Of a stretch of 64,000 nt of DNA, positions 29,980-40,153 are shown piece by piece. The stretch is taken from assembly GCA_013995675.1 (NCBI GenBank), contig VWRR01000009.1, positions 62,001 to 126,000 on the forward strand. The letters run 5' to 3'. Below the pieces are notes generated by a model that saw only the letters and a program-made list of their open reading frames with translations, did not search any database and was not told the DNA's origin. Source of the DNA: Cyanidiococcus yangmingshanensis. Lineage: Eukaryota; Rhodophyta; Bangiophyceae; Cyanidiales; Cyanidiaceae. The first letter of the stretch is position 1, and every line of letters starts with the position of its first letter. Made by a program: the position numbers and the translations under genes.

Positions 29980-32505
29980 CTATTTGCGCACAGCCTGAAC
30001 ATATTTCAAGGTCATGTACGCAAAGAATCGCAATACAACCAGAAACATAATGAGCATACCAATGCTGCCGCCGATGCCAAACACCGTGTTGACACTATAG
30101 GCCTGGTACACTTCCTGCGGCGTAATCGGTTGTGGCGGCGACAAGGAGCACGACGGGTATGATTTGGCGATAGAGCTGTCCTGGACACATGCATAGGTCG
30201 TTCCCTCAAACTCGTTCATGACCAAACCAATATATCCGTAGTAGACGAAGGAGATATAGCGGATCCAACGAATCCAGACGGGAATTTGGGACTCGCTGAT
30301 ATAGAAACCGGCCACGAGCATCGAGGCCAGCATCCAGATCGAGGCAATCACTTGGGCTTGTTTGAATTCCATGACCATGCTGCTGATCCAATAACCCATT
30401 GACTGGGCTACAAGCGTCAAAAGCGAGAGTAGGATCACGAAGAGGAAGAACGCCCGGGCGGTTCGCTGTAGATCCGTAGCAAAATACACAATCAGAATGT
30501 ACAAGTATGGGTAAATAAGCTCAAGCGGACTTTCCACCGATGTCTTGGCCAGAAAGTAGGCGGAGAGCATGTAGCTGCCTGACGAGCGATCCTTCGCGAG
30601 CACGGCCCGTTCTGACGGAAACGAGGTGATGCTGTTGAAGAGGGAGAAGAACGCCCAGAAAATGCCGGAAAAGAAGGCTAATCCGAAGCGTTGGTGGATA
30701 CCGTCGGCATTGTTCGGCGAATTAATCCAGATTAGCATCACCAGCACCGATATGATCACACATTGGACCAGGGTCGTCCAGGTGAAGAGCACTCCCTTTC
30801 GCTGATGCATCGCCCGAATGGCGAGCGCGCGGAACTGCTGCAGCCATGAGACCGGATACTTGTGGCGCTCGATTTCCTCCAGCTCCTCGGTGTCGTCTTC
30901 CACCAGCTCGTCAATGGCCGAATCCAGCTTGATGACCAAGTGATCAGACTCCTTCGGTGCAGCCTCGACTCTTCCTGATCGACCGCCAAGTGCGGGTAAA
31001 CGGCTCTGGAGCGTCTGAAGGGCATCGCGCAGCGTCTCGCTCGAACGCACTTGCACCGGTTCGTTTCCGGCTTGCTCTATTTCGCGTTTCGAAGCATCCG
31101 CAGCTCGGGCAACCGTTGAATACTCTCGAACACGCTCCTCATACATGTCGCGCTCCCGAATCAGCATCTCCGCCTCATTCAGCTTCCATGCAGCACGAAG
31201 CACCATTGAGGTTGTAAAGTTGTAGTCATTCTCTATGGGATACTCAGACGGTTTCGGATATCGATCAAGCTCTCCGAAGAGACGTCGTGTCTCCCAGCGC
31301 ACCTGATCCGGAACAGTGGCCCAGCGCTCCTCAGTCATGCGACCACCACTTTCCAGGCTGCTGACCAGCAGATCGAGAAAATAATCAGCGGGGTTGTATC
31401 CGTACGGCAGTCGAAAACCCTGCTTCTCAAAGTAACTCGCCGTGTCCTTCGCCGGCCCGAAATAGACCACGCTGCCCTCCGAAAGAAGCAGAACTTTGTC
31501 GAATTCCGCCCACATGATCGAACTCGGCTGGTGAATCGTCGCAATAACCGTGCGGCCCTCTGCAATGGCCAGATCCTTGAGCAGACGCACAACAGCCAGT
31601 GCCGTCGTCGAATCCAGACCACTCGTTGGCTCATCCAAAAGCAATAGCGAGGGATTTGTCAGTAATGTCTCGGCAATATTCGTGCGCTTGCGCTCTCCTC
31701 CACTGATTCCTTTGTGGAACTGCTGATCTCCAATGATCGTATCCTTCGCCTTCGACAGATTCAAGAATCGAAGGACTTCATCGACCCGTTCCCGTTTTTC
31801 CTGCGCCGACATACTGCGCGGCAAACGAATGTCTGCCGTAAACTGCAGCGTCTGTCCAACGGTCAGATTGCTGAAGAAAACATCGTCCTGCATCACGTAG
31901 CCTATCAGCCGCCTCGTTGCGTGCGTTCGCGGTTGCCCATTGAAGAGGATCGAGCCCTCCGAAATGGGCACAGCGGAACGACCCGCCAACGCATTCAAGA
32001 GGGTCGTCTTGCCCGCTCCAGAACCGCCAAGGATGGCGCAGAATTCGCCCGGACGCACGACTCCACTGATTCCATGCAACAACTCAACAGTTCCGTACGT
32101 GCGCTCCGTGAGCGACGCTGGCAAGATTCCTCGCATGGGTCTCCAGATATATTGCTCAAACGAGTTGCGTGGAGGTGGCGGCTGCCGTATCGGAACCCGA
32201 TAGTACACGTTTCGAAAGTCCAGCGTAATCGCTTTCCGACAGCGCGCTAAACGCAACTGCGTCTTCGACGAAGCTCCCGCGAAAAGATTCGTCCGCATGC
32301 GATCCTTCAGATCCCCATTGTCCTCGGGCGTTGACTCAGGTGTGCTGCTGTCACCTGCACTCCTGTGTTCCAGCGACGCCGACAGGTGCCCCTCGCTCGG
32401 TTCACCGAACGAGCAATTCAGCGACCTCTCTATATTGTTCGCTCGGTCGACCGGCTCTAGCGTTATCGAATGCTCCCGCTCTGGTACGCCTGATTCTATA
32501 GTCAT
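29980..32505 (-). CDS. ABCG-family half-transporter
   Basis: An intact 841-residue protein with the ABCG (White) layout: cytosolic ATPase first, then membrane domain. Walker A is GGSGAGKTTLLNALAG, the Q-loop is YVMQDDVFF, the signature is ISGGERKR, Walker B and D-loop are LLLLDEPTSGLD, and the switch His is in TIHQPSS. The acidic linker (ELVEDDTEELEEIERHK) is followed by an ABC2-type membrane domain of six predicted helices (for example VQCVIISVLVMLIWINS and FFLFVILLSLLTLVAQSMG) ending with YVQAVRK. ABCG half-transporters dimerise and export lipids, sterols or xenobiotics. The central linker of about 170 residues is longer than usual. The ATG at 32505 is preferred because the longer frame opens with GTG. 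Confidence 0.92.
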   Translation of the reverse strand: MTIESGVPEREHSITLEPVDRANNIERSLNCSFGEPSEGHLSASLEHRSAGDSSTPESTPEDNGDLKDRMRTNLFAGASSKTQLRLARCRKAITLDFRNVYYRVPIRQPPPPRNSFEQYIWRPMRGILPASLTERTYGTVELLHGISGVVRPGEFCAILGGSGAGKTTLLNALAGRSAVPISEGSILFNGQPRTHATRRLIGYVMQDDVFFSNLTVGQTLQFTADIRLPRSMSAQEKRERVDEVLRFLNLSKAKDTIIGDQQFHKGISGGERKRTNIAETLLTNPSLLLLDEPTSGLDSTTALAVVRLLKDLAIAEGRTVIATIHQPSSIMWAEFDKVLLLSEGSVVYFGPAKDTASYFEKQGFRLPYGYNPADYFLDLLVSSLESGGRMTEERWATVPDQVRWETRRLFGELDRYPKPSEYPIENDYNFTTSMVLRAAWKLNEAEMLIRERDMYEERVREYSTVARAADASKREIEQAGNEPVQVRSSETLRDALQTLQSRLPALGGRSGRVEAAPKESDHLVIKLDSAIDELVEDDTEELEEIERHKYPVSWLQQFRALAIRAMHQRKGVLFTWTTLVQCVIISVLVMLIWINSPNNADGIHQRFGLAFFSGIFWAFFSLFNSITSFPSERAVLAKDRSSGSYMLSAYFLAKTSVESPLELIYPYLYILIVYFATDLQRTARAFFLFVILLSLLTLVAQSMGYWISSMVMEFKQAQVIASIWMLASMLVAGFYISESQIPVWIRWIRYISFVYYGYIGLVMNEFEGTTYACVQDSSIAKSYPSCSLSPPQPITPQEVYQAYSVNTVFGIGGSIGMLIMFLVVLRFFAYMTLKYVQAVRK

Positions 32506-33857
32506 GGAGGTGTTCGTATGAGCAGACACACTTATCAGGCGTTGAGTCACGCACTATGCGGACAGAGACAGTCTGAACGCCTGTATAGCGCTCAGAGCCA
32601 CGAAACGCGACGATCGCGGTCGATACGCACCGGCGTGCATGCATGCAAGCGTGCGCGCGCAACCAGCGATGCGTGTGGCGATTCGTTTGTCACACGAGCC
32701 GTTTTGTGACGATCACGGACCAGCGCCAGCTCGCATGTGCGGCAGACGCAGTCCCGACGCGGTTGAGCGCCACACACGTCTGCTCGTCGATCCATTGCTT
32801 GAAAGTCTCATGGATAGCATCGAGCCGAGTGGCGTCACAGGCCCTTTGCCTTGGCTCACGATCCAGTTCTGGGGAAGTAACCGGTGTGAGCATTTTCAAG
32901 GAGTGCCGTATCGGAAATCGCATGGTGTACGAGCCGGTCTCATGGGTCGGACGTTGTCTATATGGGTGTACAAGGCAGTAGCGTAGACTGGGAGCGGTCC
33001 GCTGGCGAAGACGAAAATTTCGGATAGCGTGGAGCCCCAACGATACCCTCCGATTGCATTTGACGTGGTGGCGGGGCGAATGCTGCGTACCCCTGCGTCG
33101 TTGATCCCCATCGACTGCGCGACTCGTCGCAATGATCATGAACGCGTCTAGCTGGCGGGATCAGTCGCGAAGGCCAACGCGACTCTTCTGTGAATGAAAA
33201 AGCCCATTGCAATTCAGAATGCGCTATCGAATGGACTCGAGCACACCTGGGCGAGTTATTTTGTAGCGAAGATTCACACTGGTCAGGACATTTTCGGGCG
33301 AGGATCCGCAGCCGAAACCATAGTGCTTTCCAAAAATTTGACCAGCTGAATCCACTTTCCGGCTGCCGTAAAGCAACGCCGACAACCGACCGCTCAAATC
33401 ACTTGAGAGGCCGACACACCCCGTCATGGATGTCCCTAAACGTTCCAGCAGAACGTTGCTTGCTTGCGGTCGAGCGATGCTTCGCCTCTGATGACCAGCA
33501 AATTTCGCGACTGCATCGCCTACTCTTAATCAGCTACGTGGATGAGCGCGTGACTCCTGATAACATGCCAATCCAGCTTCCTCTCTGCGCCCAAGGGCGC
33601 CTGCTAGGCACCTCGAAATGCGAGACGCAGGCGCAGATACGAAAAGGCGAGCGCGTCAGCCGGCCCCACAACGGCGCCTGGTTGAACCCAACACCGTTGG
33701 CCAACGCGTGTCTACGCGCGCGGTTCGTTGTGAACGCGATATCGTGTAGACGAAGAGGTATAGGGTCTGCTGCTGCCGCTGCGGCCACTTCACCTTCCGT
33801 TTAGGGCTTGTAGGGTAGCCACCCGGTAGTCAACGCGTCTCCGCGGCCGGTTGGGAG
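32506..33857. other. Intergenic region
   Basis: About 1.35 kb without a supported gene. The 204-codon plus-strand frame at 33190-33804 has no motif and ends in a run of Ala from a GCN tract, so I do not call it. Confidence 0.45.
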
Positions 33858-34557
33858 ATGAGCTCCCTTGCCGCCGTGGTGCGGGCGCTCCTCCGACAGG
33901 AGTCGCAGCGAGCCTCCGGTTACGCGCTGCGCCAGTGGACAATGGCGACGACTCGTCACTTGCCATACCTCCAGGGACAGTTGACGCTTGGACGCACCGC
34001 AATTCTGGGAGAGTTGCAGCGCGCGACACTGGGTCGCACCTGGTTGGAGTGCCACCTCCGAAGTTGCCTTTGGGGAGGGTCACGCGCGGTGGCGCTGGGA
34101 GCCAGCTTCCCAAGGAGCCTCTGTCGCTGACGGCCGGGAGCGCGAAGGTAGCGGAAGTGTTGACGAAGGACTCTCGACCATGAAAGTTGGAGGAAACTCT
34201 CTGGATAGCGAACACGAAAGAGCGGTGCTGGAGTCTTGGCTTGCGCAGCTTCGCGACGAGGCCGACTGGTCGGACATGGGAGCAGATCAGCTCCACGCCG
34301 ACATGGAAGAAGATGAAGAAGACGAGAGCGATGCGGAGGAGGCAGATCTGTTGAGAACTCTCCAAGATGCAGTGAATCGGCACCAAGCTCCGGTTGTAGC
34401 CCTGGTATCGGGAAAAGTTGTGCATATCCGACGTGCTGCATCGGCTGGTCGGGGTCATCGTCATGGTCGTCGTCGTCATCGACGCCAGCAACCAGAAGAA
34501 CAGCGACAATCTGGTGGCCTCACAAGAACAGATAAAGGCGATGGTGAGGCGGCATAA
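33858..34557 (+). CDS. Tentative hypothetical protein with acidic middle
   Basis: The first frame, from ATG 33858, gives a basic presequence-like stretch (MSSLAAVVRALLRQESQRAS, with repeated GRT/LGR). A second frame, open to 34557, carries SEHERAVLESWLAQLRDEAD and then an acidic run (MEEDEEDESDAEEADLL) and an Arg/His-rich tail. Together they could be one gene with a frame change or short intron near 34000-34060, but overlapping minus-strand frames are also long in this GC-rich stretch. No family recognised. Confidence 0.3.
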
Positions 34558-35727
34558 ATGGTTATGGAGCTGTGATCAGTGCTTACTCCGGTGCATAGAA
34601 GATCAATGGACGGCGTTACAAGCGCGCGTACTCAGAACTCCTTCGGACGCCAAATGGCGCATTGTTGGGCGTGTCTGGAACAAGCCGCTGCGGGAGATGA
34701 ACGTTTTTCACACAATTTGTTCATGATCACTGTTTCGTTCAAGCGCACGCGCCGCGTCGGGCATGGATAAGAGGACGCTGTGAGCAAAAGCGTCGTCGTC
34801 AATATCCCATGTCTGGCACAGTGCGTCCCGATACTATAGCTGCTTCAGCAGTGCTAACAGGAACGGTATACGCCTGCTCCCGACTAGCGCAACCGGAGAC
34901 GCCGTGGGAATTCGTTTCTACCCGGCACTCATGGATCACCGAGATGCATTCGACACATGCGATAGTCATTGGCGCTGAACCCAGCAGACTCGGCCCAATT
35001 GGCTTTGCAGGTCTGAAACGCCCATCATCGGAATGATCCGTTGCGAGAAAGCTGATTCCGTAAGGCAATCAGTGAGATTTGGCTCAACCGGAGGATGTCG
35101 CACGGAACGGATACTGCCGATGGCCCAGTCTTTTGGACAAACCGAGGACTTTTTTCGAGCATGCGTGTCTACCGGAAGACACCTCCTCCGATCTTGGAAC
35201 AAAAGCGCAGCGTAAGCAGCCATGCATTTACATCGTTCTACAGAAAAATCACTCACGCAAAGCATCGTCTTTGATTCCTAAACAATAAGTTCGGAGCTTG
35301 ATTTCATAGGATTCGGCGAACGCCGATTACATGTTCATGCAGCTTGGTGCATACGTAAACGTCTCGCTATGCAAAGACCCCCAATGGCGGTTACCCGTAC
35401 CACGCAGATCCTTACCTGTTCACTGACCGTATGGCAGACAACCATGCGAGAACGCATCGATGGAGAGTTACGCTGACGCGAGCGTTCTCGCGCACACCAG
35501 CCTAACCACGCTGCAGCGCAAAACACGAGGTCCAGTCTCGAAAGCAGCCTCCTGACCCATTTTCAATCCCACAGACGGATCAGATATCTAAACCGAGAAG
35601 GTCCAGTCTCGAAAGCAGCCTCCTGACCCATTTTCATTTCCATAGACGGTTCAAGTAACTAAACCAAGATCGCCCCGAGCCGCAAGGGAAGTGTTTGTTT
35701 CCCGGCGCAAACGTCTCCCCTCGACCG
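34558..35727. other. Intergenic region with a duplicated segment
   Basis: No supported gene. The right part carries a 70-bp-period direct repeat (35531-35667), listed separately. Confidence 0.5.
35531..35667. repeat. Two-copy 70-bp direct repeat
   Basis: GTCCAGTCTCGAAAGCAGCC and the following bases start at 35531 and again at 35601. The first 36 bp are identical; the remainder (…CAGACGG…TCTAAACC) diverges. It lies just downstream of the G-patch gene end. Confidence 0.85.
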
Positions 35728-36117
35728 CTATCGGTGCTCCGTCCCTGGTCGCTTTGCTGGCGAGGGCAACGGCTGCGTGCCTTCCGCAACTCGTTTCGAC
35801 TTGCTTCGTTTCGCTTTCACCTCCTTTCGGCGTCCCTTCCGAATACGTTCAAACACCTCATCGAGCGACGCGGTCTCGATGCTCCACTGGCCTGCCAGTT
35901 CCAGACCAGGGACAGCCTCGAGCAGACCTGATGCGAGACCGAGACCCGGTCGAGTCGTCGAGGACGCTGCCGCGCCGATCCCACTATTGTCCCGTTTCGG
36001 GCGAGCCGCCACTGGCTCCTTGCGGCCCTGCTCACGAGGACCGAGGCCCTTCCCCTCTGACCATCCTAACTTCTTTAGCATGGATGTCCCTAAAGGACAG
36101 TGATCCGCCATCGTCAT
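35728..36117 (-). CDS. Short G-patch domain protein
   Basis: A 129-residue frame from the ATG at 36117. The G-patch is at about residues 8-50: GTSMLKKLGWSEGKGLGPRE, then QGRKEPVAARPKRDNSGIGA, matching the consensus (hydrophobic-xx-aGWxxGxGLGxxxxGxxxPv). G-patch proteins activate DEAH helicases in splicing or ribosome biogenesis. Small ones with a Lys/Arg-rich tail, as here (RIRKGRRKEVKAKRSKSKR), resemble PINX1 or GPATCH4 in layout. The tail could be a nucleolar signal. A longer frame upstream to 36348 lacks any conserved feature, so I chose the start close to the motif. Confidence 0.75.
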   Translation of the reverse strand: MTMADHCPLGTSMLKKLGWSEGKGLGPREQGRKEPVAARPKRDNSGIGAAASSTTRPGLGLASGLLEAVPGLELAGQWSIETASLDEVFERIRKGRRKEVKAKRSKSKRVAEGTQPLPSPAKRPGTEHR

Positions 36118-36385
36118 GAGCAACCTCCTTCCTCGACTCTGTGCGAGGGCAAAGCACGCGCTCCTGTCGACGAAGAGGGCGACGCCGTCTAAGCATCGAG
36201 CTGGCGGCTGGTCGAAGCGCCCCGACCTGCGGGGCGAACGACGGATGCGCCCGAGGCCGCGCCATCGACATGGTCGCAGCGTCAACGCGCGCACGCACGT
36301 GAGGCGTGTCATCCCCAGCAATGATCGATCCGGTGCTTGATTCGCCAACGCTTACCAGGTTGCCGTGTAAAGTATCGATGTCTTG

Positions 36386-36518
36386 GTGAGTAGAGATTCT
36401 GTAGGGACCAACGATCATGAATGTCTCAGTTGGTAGAGAATCTACAATGACCAACGATCATAAATGTCTCGGTTGGTAGAGAATCTATAGGGACCAGGGA
36501 CCATAAATGTCTCAGTTG
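36386..36518. repeat. Three-copy 43-bp tandem repeat
   Basis: Units containing GTAGAGAATCTA, then GGACCAACGATCATAAATGT and CTCRGTTG. The ATCATRAATGTCTC block (or its ACCAT variant) recurs at 36413, 36456 and 36499, exactly 43 bp apart. It lies between the divergent G-patch and MIC10 genes. Confidence 0.9.
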
Positions 36519-36817
36519 TTGAAAGATCCGTTAGAATCATGGCATCGACCAGGTGGCCATGCGCGTGACCCGCCAGCAGTGGCCCGAGCCGCAAACGCTG
36601 GCCAGCCATCGGCCGCGTCGGGAAATCGTCGAGGCCGCTCTCGGCCTGGCGCCTACGACCGGCACCCTCCGCGTCGTGGAAAGGGGAGCCTGCCAGCGGC
36701 CATTGCAGCGCCGAGCCGTCCGAGCGCTCAGGTCGGTGCGGCGTGTGCGGGCACTGCACTTGACCAACAAGTCATACGCCGTTCAGTAAGTCGTTCAAGC
36801 GTTAATCCTTTGAAGTG

Positions 36818-37111
36818 ATGCGAGATCGCAAACCTTCGGAACAGATTCTAGCGGACGCTTGGGATCGAGCGCTTGAGACAGGAATCAAGTGGGCTGTCTA
36901 TGGCTTGGCTGCTGGCGGGGCACTTGGTGTGCTCCTTTTCCGGGGCGGGCACGCCCGTGCTGGCATAACTGGACTGGGTAGTGGTATCGGTATTGGCATG
37001 GCCTATGCAGATGCCCGCCGAGAGTTTCAGCTGCTCTCCAGTGGTCGGGACGAGCGTCCGCTGGCGCCGCTAGCCGCGCCTGAGGACGCACTGGCCTCTG
37101 ATCGGCTCTGA
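36818..37111 (+). CDS. MIC10: MIC10, MICOS complex core subunit
   Basis: A 97-residue protein with the DUF543/Mic10 layout: an N-terminal ILADAWDRALETGIKWAVYG, then two short glycine-zipper membrane segments (GLAAGGALGVLLFRGG and AGITGLGSGIGIGMAYADA) joined by a short positively charged loop. Mic10 oligomerises in the mitochondrial inner membrane and bends it at crista junctions. The WD near the N-terminus, the GxxxG-type repeats in both helices and the closing GMAYADA match the family. The ATG at 36818 is preceded by an in-frame GTG that I ignore. It is convergent with the PsbP-like gene, about 135 bp away. Confidence 0.85.
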   Translation: MRDRKPSEQILADAWDRALETGIKWAVYGLAAGGALGVLLFRGGHARAGITGLGSGIGIGMAYADARREFQLLSSGRDERPLAPLAAPEDALASDRL

Positions 37112-37245
37112 ACGGCGCAGCAGTCCTGATATTCACCACAGTCTCGTTGTGCGACATCGCCAACCCCTGAACGTGTAGACGTTTATTCTAGAGTTGGGTC
37201 CTAACCACGTTCGAGCGTGTTTATCGTTGAACCACCCTCGATGGC

Positions 37246-37973
37246 CTACAATTGAGGCACGAAACTATCTACGACTGCCCGGAGAAGTTTTTCCAACCTT
37301 TTCCAGCGAGCCTCACTGGCACTCGCATTCACACTAAACAGACGGCCGCGGTTAATCGTGATCAGGCTCAACTGATGAACTGGTTCTCGCACATACTCGA
37401 AGATATAGTAGAGGACACCGTTGGACTCTTTCTGGTTGGCTGCAACGAGCGTTGCCCCGCGTTTCTCAGCGAGGCGTCTCCCGACCGCCTCGGCATCCCC
37501 GAGGCTCTCGAGCGTCTTTCCCGGCTTGACCGGAATCGAGTAAACCGTGACGAACTCTAGCGGCTGAATAATATCCTGAAACTTTTTCTCGTATTTCGTA
37601 TTCCCTGGATCCCCATCAAATTCGTTCCATCCTTTCGGACGATACATTTTATACCCGCGCTGCAGATCAACGTACAGTTCCAGGAGGTTGCGCACGTCAC
37701 GAGGAAGCGCCGTTTCCTCAACCTGCGCTTGCTCAGCTGCGGCTGGCGACGTGAACAACATACCTACGGCCGCCATAAACCAGGTCTGAATCATCACGCG
37801 CCGGGTCAAGAGCAAGGAGGCCTGCTGAGGCTGGGGTTGTCCCCAGGCCAACGGGCCACCTTTCCTTGCCGAATGCACTGGTGCCACACAACGCAGCGTC
37901 ACGACTCTAGTTCCCCGTGCTATCCGCCATCCTTGTCTCCTTGTCGACTCAAGGCGTACACTTACAGCATCAT
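37246..37973 (-). CDS. PsbP-domain thylakoid lumen protein
   Basis: The mature part is a PsbP/Mog1 fold: GYKMYRPKGWNEFDGDPG, then FQDIIQPLEFVTVYSIPV, LGDAEAVGRRLAEKRGATLV, YYIFEYVREPVHQLSLITIN and WKRLEKLLRAVVDSF. PsbP and its relatives bind photosystem II or I or the NDH complex on the lumen side. A lumen signal lies before it: LLTRRVMIQTWFMAAVGM, with twin Arg, and an AxA-type site (PAAAEQ), which suggests Tat export. The open frame reaches 38016 but begins with GTG, with no ATG until the signal region. A GTAAGT donor at 37965 just after ATG-ATG-CT suggests a tiny first exon (37966-37973) and a 59-nt intron to 37907, giving MMLVVTLRCVAPVHSARKGG as transit peptide. The start is therefore uncertain. 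Confidence 0.82.
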
Positions 37974-38849
37974 CTTGTCCAATAAAGGGAATGAACCTGC
38001 CACAAAAACATCGCACCTACCTCGACGATAACACAGTGTGATCCAGCGAAAGCATCATTGATTTGAAGCGACCGATCAGGCAGGCGCGGCGCCACGGCGA
38101 GAGAAGTGCACGCATCACGCAGACGTATTCGTGTCGGTGCCGTCGAGATCAACCAAACCAGGAATCGATCGAGCAGCGATTCAACCAATCAGATGATCAA
38201 TCCATGGTTTATGATTTCAGTCACGAAACTGGGTCGTGTCTTCGTTCATCAATCTGCTTGTGGTGTTTGCAGTGAGAGGTGCCGTAGACTCGCCAGCAGG
38301 CGACCGGTTCAGGATGCACTCTTCCTGAATCGATGGGATCATTCATCAAGGAGTTGTCTCTGGCTTGTGCTTGGGCGTAGCGAGCAACAACGGTGTGGCA
38401 TTGGACAGGCTTTTCGAGTCTCAAGCAACGACCTGTCTCATCGAGTGTATTGCATTCACCTATAATGCACTGTTCAGATGCCGGATCCTGGCCGTTGCCA
38501 ACTCGCTGGCGACATGAGCATCCTTCAGGGCTTGGGCAAGTCGTTCCCCAGGAGAGACAATGACCATTCCGAGTCATTTTATAAAGCTCCATATCCACCG
38601 ATCGTCCTAATGCCTTGGATACCACAAAAGATGCTAGACAGTACACCAAGGATCGGCTCGGGGGAGCGGTTTGCGCGCCCGCCGCTGGATGACGCCTGGA
38701 AACGGGGAACGCGGGTCTCAGCGCGTGCCTGAGACGAAACCTCTGCACTTGCAGCGTCTCTGTCGACGGCGCGCTTCCGTTGGTGCAGAGCAACAACAAA
38801 GAACTGGTAGGAGGCGTGAAAGACTCGATGTTCTAGCGAGTCGTTGATC
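37974..38849. other. Intergenic region
   Basis: Divergent spacer between the PsbP-like and the small membrane-protein genes. The minus-strand frame at 38221-38799 is open but without motif. Confidence 0.5.
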
Positions 38850-39218
38850 ATGTCGACTCCGGTGATGCGCCACGGTCCTTTGTTTGCGTTAGCGAGTGGC
38901 TTTCTCCTCGCTTTTGCGTATCTCGGGAACGTATACGTGCCTGATCCCTACGTGATCCCTGGCGATAGGCGATATTCGCGTATGGATCGGGTCATCGAGA
39001 CAGTTTTAGACCCGAATCAGCGTCGGTATCACGCTGCACTGCAGATAGCTACCAGAACAGCGGTGAAGGATCCCTGGAACTGGCTCGTGTTGGCTGCACA
39101 CTTCGACCAAATAGGACGGTCCGATGTTGCGTACTTGCTGAAAGAGCAAGCATATCTTCAGAGCAACGGCGAGCTCGAGCACTGGGGCTCTATGAAGCAC
39201 GTGCTCTCTGGACCGTGA
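38850..39218 (+). CDS. Small membrane protein, unknown
   Basis: A 122-residue frame from the ATG at 38850. One hydrophobic helix lies at about residues 10-28 (PLFALASGFLLAFAYLGN), followed by VYVPDPYVIPGDRRYSRMDR and a helical, soluble tail (RRYHAALQIATRTAVKDPWN, then LVLAAHFDQIGRSDVAYLLK). The tail resembles a single TPR-like helix pair. I cannot name a family; an organelle inner-membrane accessory protein is possible. The uniform, protein-like composition makes a chance frame unlikely. Confidence 0.5.
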   Translation: MSTPVMRHGPLFALASGFLLAFAYLGNVYVPDPYVIPGDRRYSRMDRVIETVLDPNQRRYHAALQIATRTAVKDPWNWLVLAAHFDQIGRSDVAYLLKEQAYLQSNGELEHWGSMKHVLSGP

Positions 39219-40153
39219 CCATACAGCAATTGTTGACACGCGAGCGTGCAGTGTCGCAGCGGATGCCTGCTCGCCTGTGAAGCCGCTCAACAGCATATAC
39301 CAGGACTGTCTGCGCCGTCGACCCGCTCCAAACCAAGATCAGTGTTGCACTCGATACTCGTCATCCTCTCTCGGTGTGAGCAGGGAGTCAGATGACTAGT
39401 ACGCGCACGGGTCGTGTGCCGCACACATCCAGCTATGACGCATCGATCGAATGCTCGCTGCTCGCCGAGCGACCGGCGCAACTCCGCGGATGCAGAGCGA
39501 ACGCTACGCACACCGCTACAGGAGCGTTGTTGAACCAGCGGATGCTACATCGACCGCTACATGCGACAAGTCAGGAGAGCTCAGGACTGTAGGCGCTGTC
39601 GAGGAGCTCTGGACAAGCCAGCGACAAGGCGCCTGCACACCAGCCGCACCGATCAGATCCTGTTAGCTGCGCGGCCCGGCTGAGGACTTGGGTGCGTTGG
39701 ACCAGTACTCGACGAGCTTACTTGAATGTGAAGTTCAATGTTCAGTCAGGTGCACCCACACAGACATTTGACGTCCACTGCGGTTGGGATTCTCCTTGGA
39801 CAGTCATCACCGAAGCAAACAACATTTTGGTTAGATTCGCCCCCATACGACGACATTCGCGCCATGATGCATCCCCTGAGGCAGTGCTTGGAAGCGGCCA
39901 TCGCCCACTCGCACTGTCGCAGGTCCCTGTTCGTACCAGACCGAGAGACGTCCACGACCGCAAGTCGTGGTCATTCGATGAAGAGCATGACATCTACCCT
40001 GGACTGAGCGCGAATGCGTCTCTCACAAACGGCATCAACCGGTGTCCTAGTGCTTTACGGTTGTGATAAAAGACCTATCACTAGCACACGATTAAAACAC
40101 ACCCAGCAGAGCGTGGTAGGCCGGTTGTTGTGAGTCGAACGCCATCCGTTCGG
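39219..40153. other. Intergenic region
   Basis: Convergent spacer between the small membrane protein and glucosidase II beta. No supported gene or repeat seen. Confidence 0.5.

Noticed and set aside
33190-33804. 204-codon open frame on the plus strand
   Set aside because: No recognisable sequence and it ends in a GCN-derived Ala run; composition unlike the real genes nearby.
33790-34509. 239-codon minus-strand frame
   Set aside because: Begins with a complement of an acidic plus-strand stretch (ATC-rich) and is Arg/Ser-rich; more likely the shadow of the tentative plus-strand gene.
36386-36518. Possible CRISPR array
   Set aside because: Units are contiguous tandem repeats without unique spacers, and the genome is eukaryotic.
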